Source: Branchiostoma floridae
Taxonomy: Eukaryota > Chordata > Leptocardii > Amphioxiformes > Branchiostomatidae
DNA: 59,998 nt
Direction of reading: 5' to 3'
Assembly (NCBI RefSeq): GCF_000003815.2
Contig: NC_049979.1
Span: 26,395,213 to 26,455,210, forward strand
The position numbers were made by a program, and so were the translations under genes. The notes under the pieces were generated by a model. That model did not search any database. It worked only from the letters and a program-made list of their open reading frames with translations, and was not told the origin of the DNA. Of this stretch, positions 1 to 12,672 are shown in pieces (positions within the stretch are counted from its first letter, which is position 1; every line of letters begins with the position of its first letter).

Positions 1-362
1 CTCCCATCCGGGTGAATGCTGTTTAAATCACCGTATGGCTGATAGGAGACAGGGGTGATACCGCTAGGCATTTGAGCATAGCTCTACACGGTAAGAAATA
101 GAATTGTAGATTTTTGTTGCAAATTGAAAATTTACAATTTGATTTGAAAAGGAAATTGAGTATTTCAAAACACAAGAACTTCTCAGTGTGTGTTGATGGT
201 AATTCAGCACTAAGGACAAACCACACTTTCTTAAAAAGTAGATAAACAATTTCTTCTGCAAATATCTGACAGTATGTGGTGACCGATGTGTCTTTTTCTT
301 TGCAAGATACATTATGCATAATCAGTAGAGGACATGGACATGGACATAAGCGTTAAGATTAC

Positions 363-3300
363 CCGAGGAAGCCAGCCACCAGGAAGACCACCCACATCCT
401 GCCAAGGTCAAGGGTGAAGGTGAAGGTCATCATGCCCGCAAAGGTCAGGAGGTACACAACCAAGGTGGTGATCCTGGGGTCAACATGGAACAATGTGGAT
501 GGTAGAATGTAAGTTCATCTGTGACGGTAGTCAACATTTAAATGTTCCAGTTTTAGAACGTATATCCGTACACAAAATAAAGTGCTTACCAACAAGCTTT
601 CGATCAGTCCTCTGATCCTTATTACTTTCTCAGGGGAGTGAAAGAGGCTATTTACATCAGAGCCCACCAACCTTCCCTCAACCGAGACGGGGGCCGACAC
701 CGACTGCCAAGCACCTTTGACCCTTTGCTGACGTCACACTTCTGGTCCGGATGTGTGACTTAGGCTTTGGTTCATTTCAATTTAATAAGGATCAGAGGAC
801 TGATTGAAAGCTTGTTGGTAAGCGCTTTATTTTGGGTACGGATCTATGGTTTAAAATTGTAACATAATATGGATGGTAATTTTTGAAAAAAAAAAAAAAA
901 ACACAACAAGATGCTGAAGAATAAACTTAATTTTTGAAAGAAAGAAGAAAGTGCTGATTTGTTCCTCCTTAATTCACAGAAGGTTCAATGATGTCAATTT
1001 TAATTTTCTACAGAGTGTCAAAGGGGTAAAAATGTTTGCCTGCATACTTGAATGTCTTGGTACGATCCAGCCACAGTCCACATAAAACAGACCCTACCAT
1101 CCCTGCAAACACAATGGTTAAGCCCACCCAGCCAGTGTCCACCTCTGCATCCTGTGGAGAACAGAACACAAAATATGGTTAGAGTTAGGAAAGCAACTTG
1201 TACCATTTTAAAAGTCTTTGGTATGACTCGGCCTGGGATCAAACTCACGCGACCTACAGAATGCAAGGCAAACACTCTACCCACTCGGCTACTGGTATTG
1301 CAGATCAATTACTGAATCATCAAACCTGTCTCTTCATTTTCTTTGTAAACCTTGAAAAGCCACTCACTTACATTAACAGTTACATTCTGGAAGGTTAGAC
1401 AAAAAAAAATAGCTTGCCAACACTAGTAGAGCGATAAATCTCTTTGAGTGCTCGATCGGACAGGAGAGCACTCAGCACAAAGGACAAGCCTTGTAGAGAC
1501 CTGAAAGAGATCTGTTCCCAGAATAAGAGAACTCCTCCAGGAGCAATGGGGAACTTAAAGAGATCTCTTCTTCACACCCAAGGTTGGGACTCCCCTCCGA
1601 GAGTATCAGTTGTTTAGAACAATGGATACTTAAAAAGCAATTAGCGTGTTTCTGATAATTAATTGGGTCCCGCCCAGAAGATGATCTTGTGAACCAAAGA
1701 TTTCACCGCGCTGCGTGATGTTGTTCGGCGCGCGGCTGGGGGTGATTGTCATATCTCAAAGGCCACATCAGATCCAGTACAGTGTTGAGAGTAAAGACAC
1801 GCCAACAAAATGTAGCCAAGACTGTCAGAGGTACCCCACGTTGAATAAAACTCCTTGCCTTATTTTGTATTAATAATTTGAAGTTGAGACTTGCAGACAG
1901 AAACATCGCAAAGAAGGGGTACTCGCTACCGGGTCCTGGAAGGCTGGATCAGGTTTTGCAACATTAGTCATTCGTATTGTGTCTAGCCTGGATACCACTG
2001 GGGTATGGTATCCAGGCTATATTGTCTCCATTTGCGCTGAGGCACTTTTTAAACTTTTCATGTCAACCGGACGGATGCGGAAGTCGGGTGCATACGTAAA
2101 GCGGGTTTCAAAAATCGGAAAAAACAACCTGGCATGGCAGCCTGGGGACCTACCGCCCTCGCACTGTGTTTGGAATACACCGTAATTTTGAGCAACTTTT
2201 GATCACATTTTAATATATGTTTGTACATCAAAGAAATAAAGAACAGTTTTATTATCTTTATTATGCTGAATATTAGAAAATTATATGGTAAAAAAAATGC
2301 AAGTCTATCAGTACCAAGGTTCCGTAAATTGTGTAATCTAGACAGAGGCTGAACTAGTTACCCTTGAAACTGTAATGCTGGAAAACTGTATAATTATATA
2401 CTAGTAACAAGCTTTTAGCCAGGCATGTGTCCAGGAATCATTTAGACACGATCTTCTTAAAATATCAAGAAATTAGACGCACTAGATGCCTACGTCACAG
2501 TCCTTCACTGTGACCTCTATGGCAGTAATTTTGCCCCTAAGGATATATAGAGTGCACTAGTACTATTTTAATTGAAAATTTTTGAAAACTCTGCACAATG
2601 GAAGGTGGATGCCCTCGGACCCCCCCTACCACGACTCACCAAGAAATTTGGACCCCCCTATTATAAAATCCTAGCTAAAAGCCAGACTAGTAACATGTCC
2701 ATGTTAACCAACATACATTCAGATACTATAGTAAAAGAGTGTCAGTACTTTGAAGTTGACTTGATATCCCTAAATACCATTTTCAGAGACAACAGATATA
2801 GGTCACCCCACAGAAAAAAAAGGTGAACTAACATGACCACCATGCATGTACATGGAAAGGAGTGAGATGGCATGCAGGTTTCAGGTACTGTTTAATACTT
2901 ACAGGGAAGTAGTGCAGAATGATCTGATTCAGTAACGTTGACAGGCTATAGAAACATCCTGCATTGATTCCTGTGGACAAACACAACTAAAATGAATATA
3001 TACCATTCAGCCAACTTGAAAGTACAGTATGAATGCCTTTAAGTTTGTGGGGGTTCGATTTGGTGGGGTTGTGTAATAAAAGGCAGTGTGCTTGGCCCAG
3101 AACCCAGACGTCTTGGGTTTGAATCTGCTGATATGCTCCTATCTGTTGATATATGTCAGGGTTCTCCCCAGATTTTTTTAGACTTAATTTAGTATAGTGG
3201 AGGGGCTGGCAAAAATAACCCGCACCAACACGCTGCACTTTCATGAAAATGGGTTCATTTTGCAATGACAGAGGGTGTCAAATACTACAAGTATAATATA

Positions 3301-6300
3301 CTGTTGTTATTCCTTTGTTGTGAAGTGGCAAAACTACTATTGTTTTGATCATTGCTCATTCACAAGTTTTTGCAGACAATGCTGACTGGAAAAGTGATGC
3401 CACTTGGTACAAAAATCTGTGAATTGTCATTAATCTTAGCAAAACTAACAAAGAAAATAGGGAAGAAACACACTAAATTTGAAAAATAGTATAGTGGAGC
3501 TGGCTGAGAGTATAGTGGAGGGCCTCCCTTATTCCACTCTCTGGGGAGAACCCTGTATGTCATGGTGGTCCAATGCCCCACTAGGAGGTCAAGGGATAGG
3601 TGAGGTGAGGTGAGATGACATGCTATACCAATCTTGTGTCCTTGGGTAAGGCACTTTACATGGCAGTTCTCACCTCACTCAGATGAAATGTTGAAGAGGC
3701 TACAGCAAAAGCTGATAAGATAAAACCACCACAAACATTTCAACATATACAGTAACTACATGTCATACATTGTGAAAATTAAAGAACCCTGAGAAAAATA
3801 CAAGTCATACAACAGTAATACAGTACTTAAGACCAGAACATGGAAGCATGCACTAGACAGTACTTAGTTTTCCTAGACTATTGTCATGTTTTTTCAAGTT
3901 TGTGTATTGTGAAGCAAAGCAGACAGGTGCATATTAAACGTGAACGAAAAAGGAAATTCTTGGAAAATGTTACAAATCAGTTTTTACTCATACAAAAAGA
4001 CTATTTGATAGAAATGAATTTTACCGTAAGTAATTACAAGCAGCAGAAAGGAGCCATTGGACAGCAGTGTACGAACAGAGCTGAGGTACGATTGGTCGTC
4101 TGACTGGGACAGCTTGATGGCGGCCTGGGCGGGGCTCGGCGGGATCGGAGGCTCGTTCTGGAAAACTACATTTTAAAGTTTGAGTTTATAGGTGAGTGAG
4201 TGCAGATAGTTGAACATCATAAGTACATAACCAGAAAGAAAGAAAGTTTACAAACATATTGTTCAGGCTTTTAGCCAGGCACGCGTCAAGGCGTCATCTG
4301 GACGCACTTTTCTTAGAATAATAAGAAATTTGACGCAGTGGACGCCCTTACATTGGGGACAAAATCCTGTAACAAACATGAAATGCTGATTGACCAGGGA
4401 TGCTACCAGGTCATCCGTGGTCACAGTCTTCTACTGTGACCTCTATAACAGTATTTTTTCCTCTTAGGATACCTTAGAACAACAATTCTTAGGATACCTA
4501 AGAATTTTAACTTAAAATCATCAAAAACTCTGCACCATGAAAGGCAGATGCCCCCCAACCTCCTTTATACAATAGTCACTTACCGCAACTTGCCTATAAT
4601 AAAATCCTAGCTTAAAGCCTGATATTGTTTAGAGATCTCAGACCACATACTATTCCTACTTACCAAATAGTATGAGTAGGAACAGACAGATGCTGACTGC
4701 TGCAGTACCGTAGAACATGGTACTGAGGCCTCGCTGCACTGCCTCTTGGTCCTCAGTCACCGGCACCAGCACTGGAGGCAGGAGGAACCCAATAGCTATA
4801 CCCAGCTGGGATAGAGGGGAAGAATAGTAGGGTACTCATAAATGATAGGATATAGAAGTTATACACAACCAGTTATGTCTCTCAACTGCTTATAGACGAC
4901 TTGCACACTTCCCATAATTCACAGTGCCAGGGATACGGATGTAGTGACCCGTGAGGTCATCGGGGGAAACCAACTGACAGCTACAGTGGTTACGTCTGGC
5001 TACTTTATACTTCTGACCACAAAACTTGTAAAATTCTCAGCTCTTTTAATAGTAGTACTATATTTGTCGTACAACTCATTAGTTTATATACTTTGCCGCC
5101 GTCGTACTAAAGGTTTTAGCTGGTGTCACCCTGGTTTTAAAATTCACAGCGCCACGGTTACGGATATGGATGTTACCACCGTTGCCCAGGGTGGGAAACC
5201 AGGGTGACACCAGCTAAAACCTTCAGTACGACGGCAGCAAAGCATATAAACTAATGAGTTGTACGACAAATATAGTACTACTATCATTATAGCTGAGAAT
5301 TTTACAAGTTTTGTGGTCAGAAGTATAAAGTAGCCAGACGTAACCACTGTAGCTGTTAGTTGGTTTCCCCCGATGACCTCACGGGTCACTACATCCGTAT
5401 CCCTGGCACTGTGAATTATGGGAAGTGTGCAAGTCGTCTATGTCTTGATTTCTATCAGACATCTTCTTCTTAATCAGAGCATCTGACACAACCCCAAACG
5501 TGGCTACTAGTAAGTTTGTTGTGTAACAGTGGGGTTCAAGCACTGCCAAACTGACCACACCAATAGCTCTGTGCTTTTGGCGTTGTGGTTTGCGCGTTGG
5601 GTTTGTGATCTGGCTGCCCAGGTTTGGCGTGGGTTCAAATCCCGAAAGTTAGTAAATGTTTTCTTTCTGGTTTCTTGCCCCTCTAGTTCTTTGTCAAGGC
5701 CCGGGTTCGATTCCTGTGTGGAAAGGAGTAGAAACAGAAAGAAACAATATCCTGACTCTCGCGCCAAATCCAGGCCACCAGATCACAAACCCAGCAATGC
5801 AAACCTCTACGCTACAAAAGGCTGACAACCGTTTGGTATGGTCGTTTGGTGCTACTTGAACCCCACTATTACAGCTGACTGTCTTATGAAGACAAGCTCT
5901 GGTTGTGTAGGTAGAAAATCCATATATCATATGTTGTATCATCCTGATGAAATAATTTCAGTGTGTTTGCTGTCTACAACAAAAATGATATGGCACCCAG
6001 AGCAATTTTTAGTATACTAAAATTGGAAATATTCCTGATGGTACAATATTGACATTTACTTCACTTTTGTATCATTATTTCGTACTTTCACTGTATAAAA
6101 GGACGCACAAACATGCCGCAAACGGACCCCTTTGATTTAATACGTCCCGCAATAAATCAGCACAGGATCAAGAAGATCAAGCCACTAACAGCTTCCTGTC
6201 GGTAATTTTCGAACGCGTGAGGCTTCTTAACTTATTGAAGCTGATTCGCTCATTCGCAAATCGAAATAGATTTGATCAAGTGACGATATCTTCATAAGTG

Positions 6301-6983
6301 TTCGGGACTCATCGGTCATGTTCGTGTGCACTGGAAAAAAAACAAAATTTTAAATAATAACACGTGCAGTATTCAGATTTTCAATGAGTTCTCAAACGAA
6401 AACTTGGACAAAATACTGTTATCTTTCTGTTTACCTGATTTCCGAAGACACCGATGGCCGTTGCCGTGGAAACCTCCCGCGGGCCGAACCACACGGCCGC
6501 CAGGTGAGCGGGGATGCCCAGGATGAACACCTGTGCGCTCGCGCTTATCGTCTGCGCTGCCATGGCAACACCAATCAGGTTCCTCCCCATACTGGCCAGT
6601 TTCAGACACGCCCCTACTGCATTCATTCCCGATCCCAGGATAGTCACGAAGCGGAGCCCCCTAGCGTCTAACAACCACGTTGCAGGGAAAATCAATGGGA
6701 TATAGCACAGCATGTACAGAATGGAAAACCAGTTGACCACGAACGGGGACGTGTTGTAGTATTGCACGATGATGTTGCTGATGATGCCGTATTGGATCCA
6801 CTGGAAGGCGTTGCTCATCGAGCAGAGACAGAAAATCCCCAAGATGACCCACCTTCGCGTATAAACCTTGTACGGTTTTGGTTGCTCCATGTTGTGTTCG
6901 TTTTCTGAGTCTTCCGCTTGCAGTAACCGGCGTTCACTACCGTCAGGAACTGAGCTTTCTGTGGCATGCATATCAACAACCAA
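363..6983 (-). CDS. FLVCR: FLVCR1/2-like major facilitator transporter, 3' end off window
   Basis: A multi-pass membrane transporter of the FLVCR branch of the major facilitator superfamily; vertebrate members move choline/ethanolamine and have been linked to heme. Exons in coding order: 6435-6983 (start ATG at 6983), 4664-4805, 4025-4165, 2903-2970, 1048-1151, 363-473. All have GT-AG borders and phases 0,1,1,0,2 join without stops, giving 371 codons before the left window edge. Family hallmarks: NAFQWIQYG in the first membrane segment, [28 protein letters not shown], then [22 protein letters not shown] and [11 protein letters not shown]. The TM1 tryptophan and the CFYS tyrosine correspond, from memory, to aromatic residues lining the choline site of human FLVCR1/2. 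The first about 42 residues are acidic/polar and presumably cytosolic; M at 6971 is an alternative start. The last two or three TM segments and stop lie beyond base 1. Whether it is the FLVCR1 or FLVCR2 co-orthologue cannot be decided. Confidence 0.93.
547..860 (+). mobile_element. Penelope-like element 3' fragment flanked by inverted repeats
   Basis: A 43-codon open frame at 635-763 reads [20 protein letters not shown] and then FDPLL before a TAG stop. This is the characteristic C-terminal tail following the GIY-YIG endonuclease of Penelope-like retroelements. It is bracketed by about 75-bp inverted repeats (547-623 and 784-860). It lies in the intron between FLVCR exons 5 and 6, is 5'-truncated and inactive. 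Confidence 0.6.
1984..2022. repeat. Short perfect hairpin
   Basis: TAGCCTGGATACCA and its reverse complement are separated by about 8 bases in an FLVCR intron. Probably a foldback remnant; no function is claimed. Confidence 0.5.
2409..2693. repeat. MITE copy 1 (GGCTTTTAGCCAGG family)
   Basis: Starts with AAGCTTTTAGCCAGGCA and ends near ATCCTAGCTAAAAGCC, which are imperfect terminal inverted repeats. The interior shares several blocks (for example CACAGTCCTTCACTGTGACC) with the copy at 4265-4625 in another intron of the same gene. Confidence 0.6.
3084..3690 (+). repeat. tRNA-derived SINE interrupted by a MITE
   Basis: The head at 3084-3150 (GGCAGTGTGCTTGGCCCAGA, then GGGTTTGAATC) resembles the tRNA head of the SINE at 25583. 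The conserved body CCTTGGGTAAGGCACTTTAC appears at about 3640. The two parts are separated by the insertion at 3157-3555. Confidence 0.5.
3157..3555. mobile_element. 399-bp MITE with 16-bp perfect TIRs and 5-bp TSD
   Basis: Left terminus CAGGGTTCTCCCCAGA (3157-3172) and right terminus TCTGGGGAGAACCCTG (3540-3555) are exact inverted repeats. TATGT occurs immediately on both sides (3152-3156, 3556-3560), consistent with a 5-bp target-site duplication. There is no coding capacity. It is nested in a SINE within an FLVCR intron. Confidence 0.8.
4265..4625. repeat. MITE copy 2 (GGCTTTTAGCCAGG family)
   Basis: Begins CAGGCTTTTAGCCAGGCA and ends with the inverted AGCTTAAAGCCTG. It shares interior blocks with the copy at 2409-2693, including a GACGC-rich stretch and the CACAGT...ACTGTGACC hairpin. 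It lies in the intron between FLVCR exons 2 and 3. Confidence 0.6.
4892..5441. mobile_element. 550-bp long-hairpin (foldback) element
   Basis: Two arms of about 246 bp (4892-5137 and 5196-5441) are near-perfect reverse complements around a 58-base spacer. Ends are ATAGACGAC / GTCGTCTAT. The spacer contains a diverged copy of the arm-terminal motif (AATTCACAGCGCCACGG versus AATTCACAGTGCCAGGG), so the element looks built from an older unit. Mirror-image open frames in the arms are by-products of symmetry. It lies in FLVCR intron 1. Confidence 0.85.
5578..5716 (+). repeat. tRNA-derived SINE-like sequence
   Basis: TGGCGTTGTGG (A-box-like) is followed about 50 bases later by GGGTTCAAATCCC (B-box-like, about 5630), and a second B-box-like GGGTTCGATTCC sits near 5703. 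The stems are too degenerate for a functional tRNA, so this is read as a SINE head. Confidence 0.45.
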
Positions 6984-9900
6984 TGCCGTAGATTCAAACT
7001 ATATCTCGGCTATACTTTATCACGTTGATCTGAGGTCGTTTGTAGCCATGGTCGCGTAATTTTTCGAGTTATACACGAGAAACCCATGCCGCCCGCTTGT
7101 CATACCTCCATTTTCGTTCTAGAGACCTTTGACCCGTTCACCGATACAGTGCAACAGCGTCATCTTGCGGATCTCGTTGAAAGTGTACCGACTATTGATT
7201 GGAACCTTCGCATTTCAGGAATATTCTGCATCGAAAACATTTATGGCAGTGACTGGGTTATGAATGCAGAAATATTACCGAGTAGCTGTCCGGTTTGAAA
7301 CATTTCTCTTTTTTTGTGTGTATATTTTTGTTTGTTAGTTTTTTGTTTGATAAAGTACTGCGCATTGTATACTAACGTTAAAGTTAAAGTTAATCGTTTT
7401 AAGTAACTTCCGAACTACCTGATTGGGATAGTCAAGTATTTTGCCCCCAGGGACAAGACGAGCTTCATCATCACTGTATCACTCTTTGGGATCTTTGCAA
7501 GCATTTTTTTTATACAGAGTATAAGTTATAACAATACTTTTCCCTTTCCCTATGGGGAAGAGGAATGTTCAGGAACCAAGAAACAGCCACGAAAATAAAG
7601 TGTTTCACCGATGATTGTTTGATACAAAACATTGTTGATTTTATTTGATCTATTTTGCTATATAAAAAGACACAGCCAGGGCTACCCAACTAGCCGGAGG
7701 CTATATTATTAAGGTCTAGCCCTGGTAATTGTACAATATATTATAAACAATATAAACGCGTAAATTGCGTTACCAGGTACATTCACGTACTAGTATTTTA
7801 CGTAAAAGCCGGTTACATGTGGATCACTTAATTCAGTGGTTCAAAAAAAAATACAAACTACGCCAAAAAATTCGATTCCAAGGTGGTGTGAAATTGCATG
7901 AAAGAGTCAGGGACGAAAACATACCGTTCCAAACCCTTATATCTGATACCAAATCCTCAACGAAATGCATTTCCTTTCTGCATGCCACGGTATGAGACGG
8001 GCCACAAAGCAGGTACAGAAAAACCAGTCACGTAGGAGGCACCTCTGATACTGACACCTGCGATGAGTTCCGTTTTTTCACTTGTTCATGCCTTCATGCC
8101 TTCTGCAAAAAAAAAAGGAAATGTGAATAAAAGGGATCTGAGCAGACTTAACCCGATTTACAAAAAGTCAATATGTACTCAATTACTTTATCAGAATATT
8201 CAAAAATGATTTTTTTCCTCTCTAAAGGCCGGCAACAGGAAGTCCATTATTTGGTTTTGCATCGTTGATGATGACGTCATAGATGCATGAAAGACTTGTA
8301 GCTGGTCACCTGTATATGGTCACCTACAAAAGGTGTTGCTCACATGGAACAATAGATAGGAAAGATATGTATACAATGCACCTGGAGACAAAACAAAGGA
8401 AAACAGGTACCTTGATTTTTTGGCGCTAGAACGAGAGAAAGGTGGTGAAGTAGACACACATACGCCACACACACAGTCAAGATGGACACTTGCGCGTGCG
8501 TTAAAGGTGAACAAGAAGCAGGTGCTCTTAAATCCTGTTCACGTGGACTTGTAAAGGAACACCAACGTTTAGGTAAGCAAAAGACTTCAGTAGCTACTTT
8601 AGGCGACAAGTATCCGTAAGAGCACACTTTGTTAGAAGTGCCGCAGGATGATCTGGCAGAACACGATTGGATACTTTACTTTAGTTTTTTTTTTTTTCAA
8701 ATTTTCGCATTTACATTTTATATCTGAAATTGGCATTGGGAAATCATTCCAATTATAAGTGTAGGATATCAGGGGTTGAAAAACACATGGGACGTTAGGA
8801 GGAATAGAAACACCGAGTATCATAAGTTAGTGCGCATATTCCGCTTTTTTCCAAGTCAGTCCCATATTTCCTTTAGCCCACAGTTTTTCCGGCATAATGA
8901 CAAATTAGATGACCCTATGTCAATATGATTCACCCTACTACACTGATAACAACAAATCCAACATTGTTTCTTATTAAGAATTTCGTAACCCTTAAATCAT
9001 GTAGATTTTCGCATGATCAGCCTAATGTCTGATGTTTGAGAGTATTTCCTTACTGTTCCTTTTACTGAGTTATGAAAGTATTTTCCCTCTTTATCGCCTA
9101 ATTCTTATATCTTTAACAATGTCATCGCTTATCAATTGACAGATAAAGTCTAAAGCTATCAATAGTAGCCCTGATAGCCTTATTTAGAAAACAGGTGGAA
9201 TTAGCAGTTTTAGACAAAAGTATTAGGATGGTACCATTGTATGAACATTGTTGTAACCAAAGCATGATCTTTTGAATGAATGTTGTTGTAACTTAAACGT
9301 TACCTTTTGTGTGGTATTTGGGTTCGAATGACAATATTATTGTAATGCTTTGAACTTTGTTGACTAAATTCAAATCCACACCCACTCGGATTCTGCATGT
9401 GTCCGTGCCATTTACGTCTCATTTGTTTTCTTGTTGACTTCATAAATAGTCCGTCGTGTGTGGCTACAGCGCTGGTCGTGCATAGGTCTTAGGTTTCGTA
9501 GCTACAGTTCACCTCAGACTCGTTTGAGGTTTACTAGCGTTAAACAAAAGCACATATTTCTCGAAAGTTTTAAGCCAAAAAGAAAGAAGAATATTCTACT
9601 AGAGATCATGTCATATATATTGTTAAAATATGTAATACTTATGCTTGCTTAAAAGATTTGAATCGTTTCCCGTTTCAATAACAACATACACATGCACCAG
9701 TTTGGAGATGTTACACTGCTCTGATCACTAGCTCAATTACTAGCCTTATTTAGTAGACCATAGAATAACAATAGAAACTGTATTTTTATAGTAAAGATTA
9801 CTTGTACATATATTTTCCGATCACTGATCATGTAGATGTTTGTAATCCTCAACGTTAATATCTTCTTTTTTCGCTTTGCACCTCACAGTTTGTAACATTA

Positions 9901-12270
9901 AATCAAGGATGGAATACCTGCAAATGTCTCTGCCTGCTGCATGCAACCGTCACATCTTGACTGCTACAAATGGTATGTGTTATATCTAGTGATTGAGAAA
10001 TGGTATCATTTATAAGGAATGATATTCGAAAACGAAAGATTTCGTTACCATTTATTTGCGACGCATTTTACTGTAGTACAAGGCAGCAGCCCGCAGTGGG
10101 GAAATACGACAATATTGGGATACATAAGGTCGATCGTGAACCAAAAGTACAACTTGGCACAATGAAATAAGTAGCAGTTCGCACGAGATAAACTCTTTCA
10201 TCATACAGTTAACATTTGGTACTACAAAACCAACCTTAACTTGACTTCGGTTTTCCCCTTTCTTACCGATCCCGGTTGTGGTTGAGGGCAGCTGTGCACA
10301 ATATTTCGGTTGTGGGGATTTCTGGAGGATCTCTTAAGACCTCAAAATGACTGGTATATTAACGTTTAAAACTCGGAAGTAGGGCAAAATACATCACGCG
10401 AAAAACGAACATGTTAGAGATTATGGTATAAATGATTCTGTGTACAAATCAGCTTTTGATGCCCTCTTTTGACGACGACACTTCCATTTTTATAGAGGGG
10501 AAGGACCAATAAAAACCGTACCATTACACCCTGTAGTGTAGCACACTATACCATAAGCCTCAAATCTTTACCCTAGACTAAGAAGTTGACTCTAAAGAGA
10601 TAGCGTTACAGCCAAAATTTTATAATGGCACCATGATTTCAACACCTCTCCCAATGGGTCGGTCTAGCTGAAAAGAAAGGATATGTCTAATTTAGGAGTC
10701 GATTACACAGGGCAATGCATGGTAATGTCACAGATTTGGGACAGATTTCGGAAAAGAAAGGGAAATTTGTCTCACCTCCCCCCAGTAGAAAACTTGACTT
10801 TTCTGAGTACACTTTCTCCAAGTAAAGAAAAGTCCGCAGGGCGAGGAATCAAGCATTTCAGCTCCCTCTCTTAATTACAAAATGGCGTCGACAGCTAACT
10901 AACTGCAAGGTGGCAAACTGCAGCCAAATCCACGAAAGGCAGTAAGGGGTATTTCTCCTTAATAAGACAATTCATGCAGTCTCTAAACCGGCTTCTTCCA
11001 CCACAAGACGGTTCGTGAGACGTTTCCTCGAATTTTGCGAGGATCACTTTTGCACTACTTTATCTTACGCACTAAGAACGAAATGGCCCGTTCACACTTC
11101 TGCGTATGAGTTACGTATTAACATTTTTGGTTGAGGTAAAATTGCAGGGAAGTTGTTTCTTTTTTTTACTTTAGCCCACCGTTGTGCAGGCTTGTTATCG
11201 AACAAAACAACTACTTTGCCTAAATACGTAACTTGTATATACGGACGTCTATATACGCAAAAGCGTGTACGGGCCTAGAGCGGATAGATACATTGTATGA
11301 CGTGTTCTGTGCCCATTCAAGAGAGAGAGAAAGAGAGATCTAGAGAGAGAAAAAGCAAGAATAGAGAAATCTGGTACGTTCCTATCTATTGTATGTCGTG
11401 TTTAGAGATCAATCATATCACTACATGAGGTAATTCTCAAAGCTAGCAGGCATCAGCGCAAATATTAGATGATATCCACAGTAATTTTGCATTTATTTTT
11501 TGGTACGGACGCTCGGCTATGGCGTCCTACGTCCTACCGTCGATGGATATGCAGAGTTAGGTAGACAAAAAATTAGTTACTACACTGACTTAGTGTGGGT
11601 TACCACTGGATCTCCGATAAAGTTCGCTTGTTTACCTCACTGACATCAACCTCCGCTTGGTTTTGAAAGTCTTGACCCTATACATTTTTGTGGTTACGCG
11701 TTAGTAACAGAGACTTCCGCCTACTTTGTGAAGGTCGATGTACGTTCACATCATAGAAAATGGCGACCGATCACATGCGTCGCGAGGTTTACGGCAGCAA
11801 ATTGAGTACATTTTTAGACAGTCTGGGTTGTGGCGTCCAAACCACAACTGTCTTGAAGTGGAAATGGATGTCGTAGATTTTTGACAGTGATCCGTTAGTT
11901 CTTGAGGCCAAGGTTGAGGTTCAAGGCTTTGAAGAAAATCCTACGACCGAAAATAAACGTATACGATGAGCTGTACTAAGACTTGTTGTGAGCAAAAGGC
12001 AAATGCAACGAATGGTCTTCTGAAAACCAACGAAATTGCTTCAGACATGCCGATATGCAAGATGATAATCTTTGCAACCACATACAATGTGTCAAGTTTT
12101 GAAACGTTGCATGATGAAATTACTCTTTATTTTCAAAACGACTGTTTTCCTACCGCATACATTGTTACATGTTGTTACATGTACGAGGAGGTGTGGTGAA
12201 AAAAGTGTCGGCCTCACCCTGAAATAAGGAAACCAAATTTCGGGCATAAGTATACGGTATGAAATGTTTC

Positions 12271-12672
12271 ATCAATATGCATTAAAATTCAAATAATTCT
12301 AGTCATTACATTACAGTCGACGTCTTTTTGCAAAACATGATCAGTAGGTAAGTGGCAAGGAAAGGAAAAGTCAATTATGATCAGATCTTTGTAGGATTGT
12401 GGGTGATGTTCTTCATGCCAGAAAGTTTTGAGGACAGTATATAGTGCACACAGTAAACTGTATGTGTGCATACAGAATACAGTTTACAATAGACAGTATA
12501 TAGTTGACTTTATGAAGTACTTTATCAATATGCACTAAGATTCAAATCATTGTGGCCATTCTATTACTGTCGACGTCCTTTTGAAAATGAGTATGTAAGT
12601 GGCAAGAACAACAAAGGTATAATAATCAGACCTGTGTGTATCGTGTTTCTCATGCCATGAAATCTACGAAGA
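12271..12672. repeat. Local direct duplication, offset about 253 bp
   Basis: The block beginning ATCAATATGCATTAAAATTC at 12271 recurs in diverged form at 12524. Both copies carry TACTGTCGACGTC-like sequence and GTAAGTGGCAAG about 50-80 bases in. A small inverted repeat (AGTAAACTGTATG...) separates them. No coding content. Confidence 0.55.

Noticed and set aside
4944-5389. Two mirror-image open frames of about 81-87 codons
   Set aside because: Produced by the arms of the 550-bp hairpin; no similarity to known proteins.
7086-7298. 70-codon frame divergent from FLVCR
   Set aside because: Close to the FLVCR 5' end but with no recognisable domain or exon structure; likely chance.
11966-12199. 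77-codon cysteine-containing frame
   Set aside because: Isolated, no splice context, no recognisable similarity; expected by chance in this length of A/T-rich DNA.
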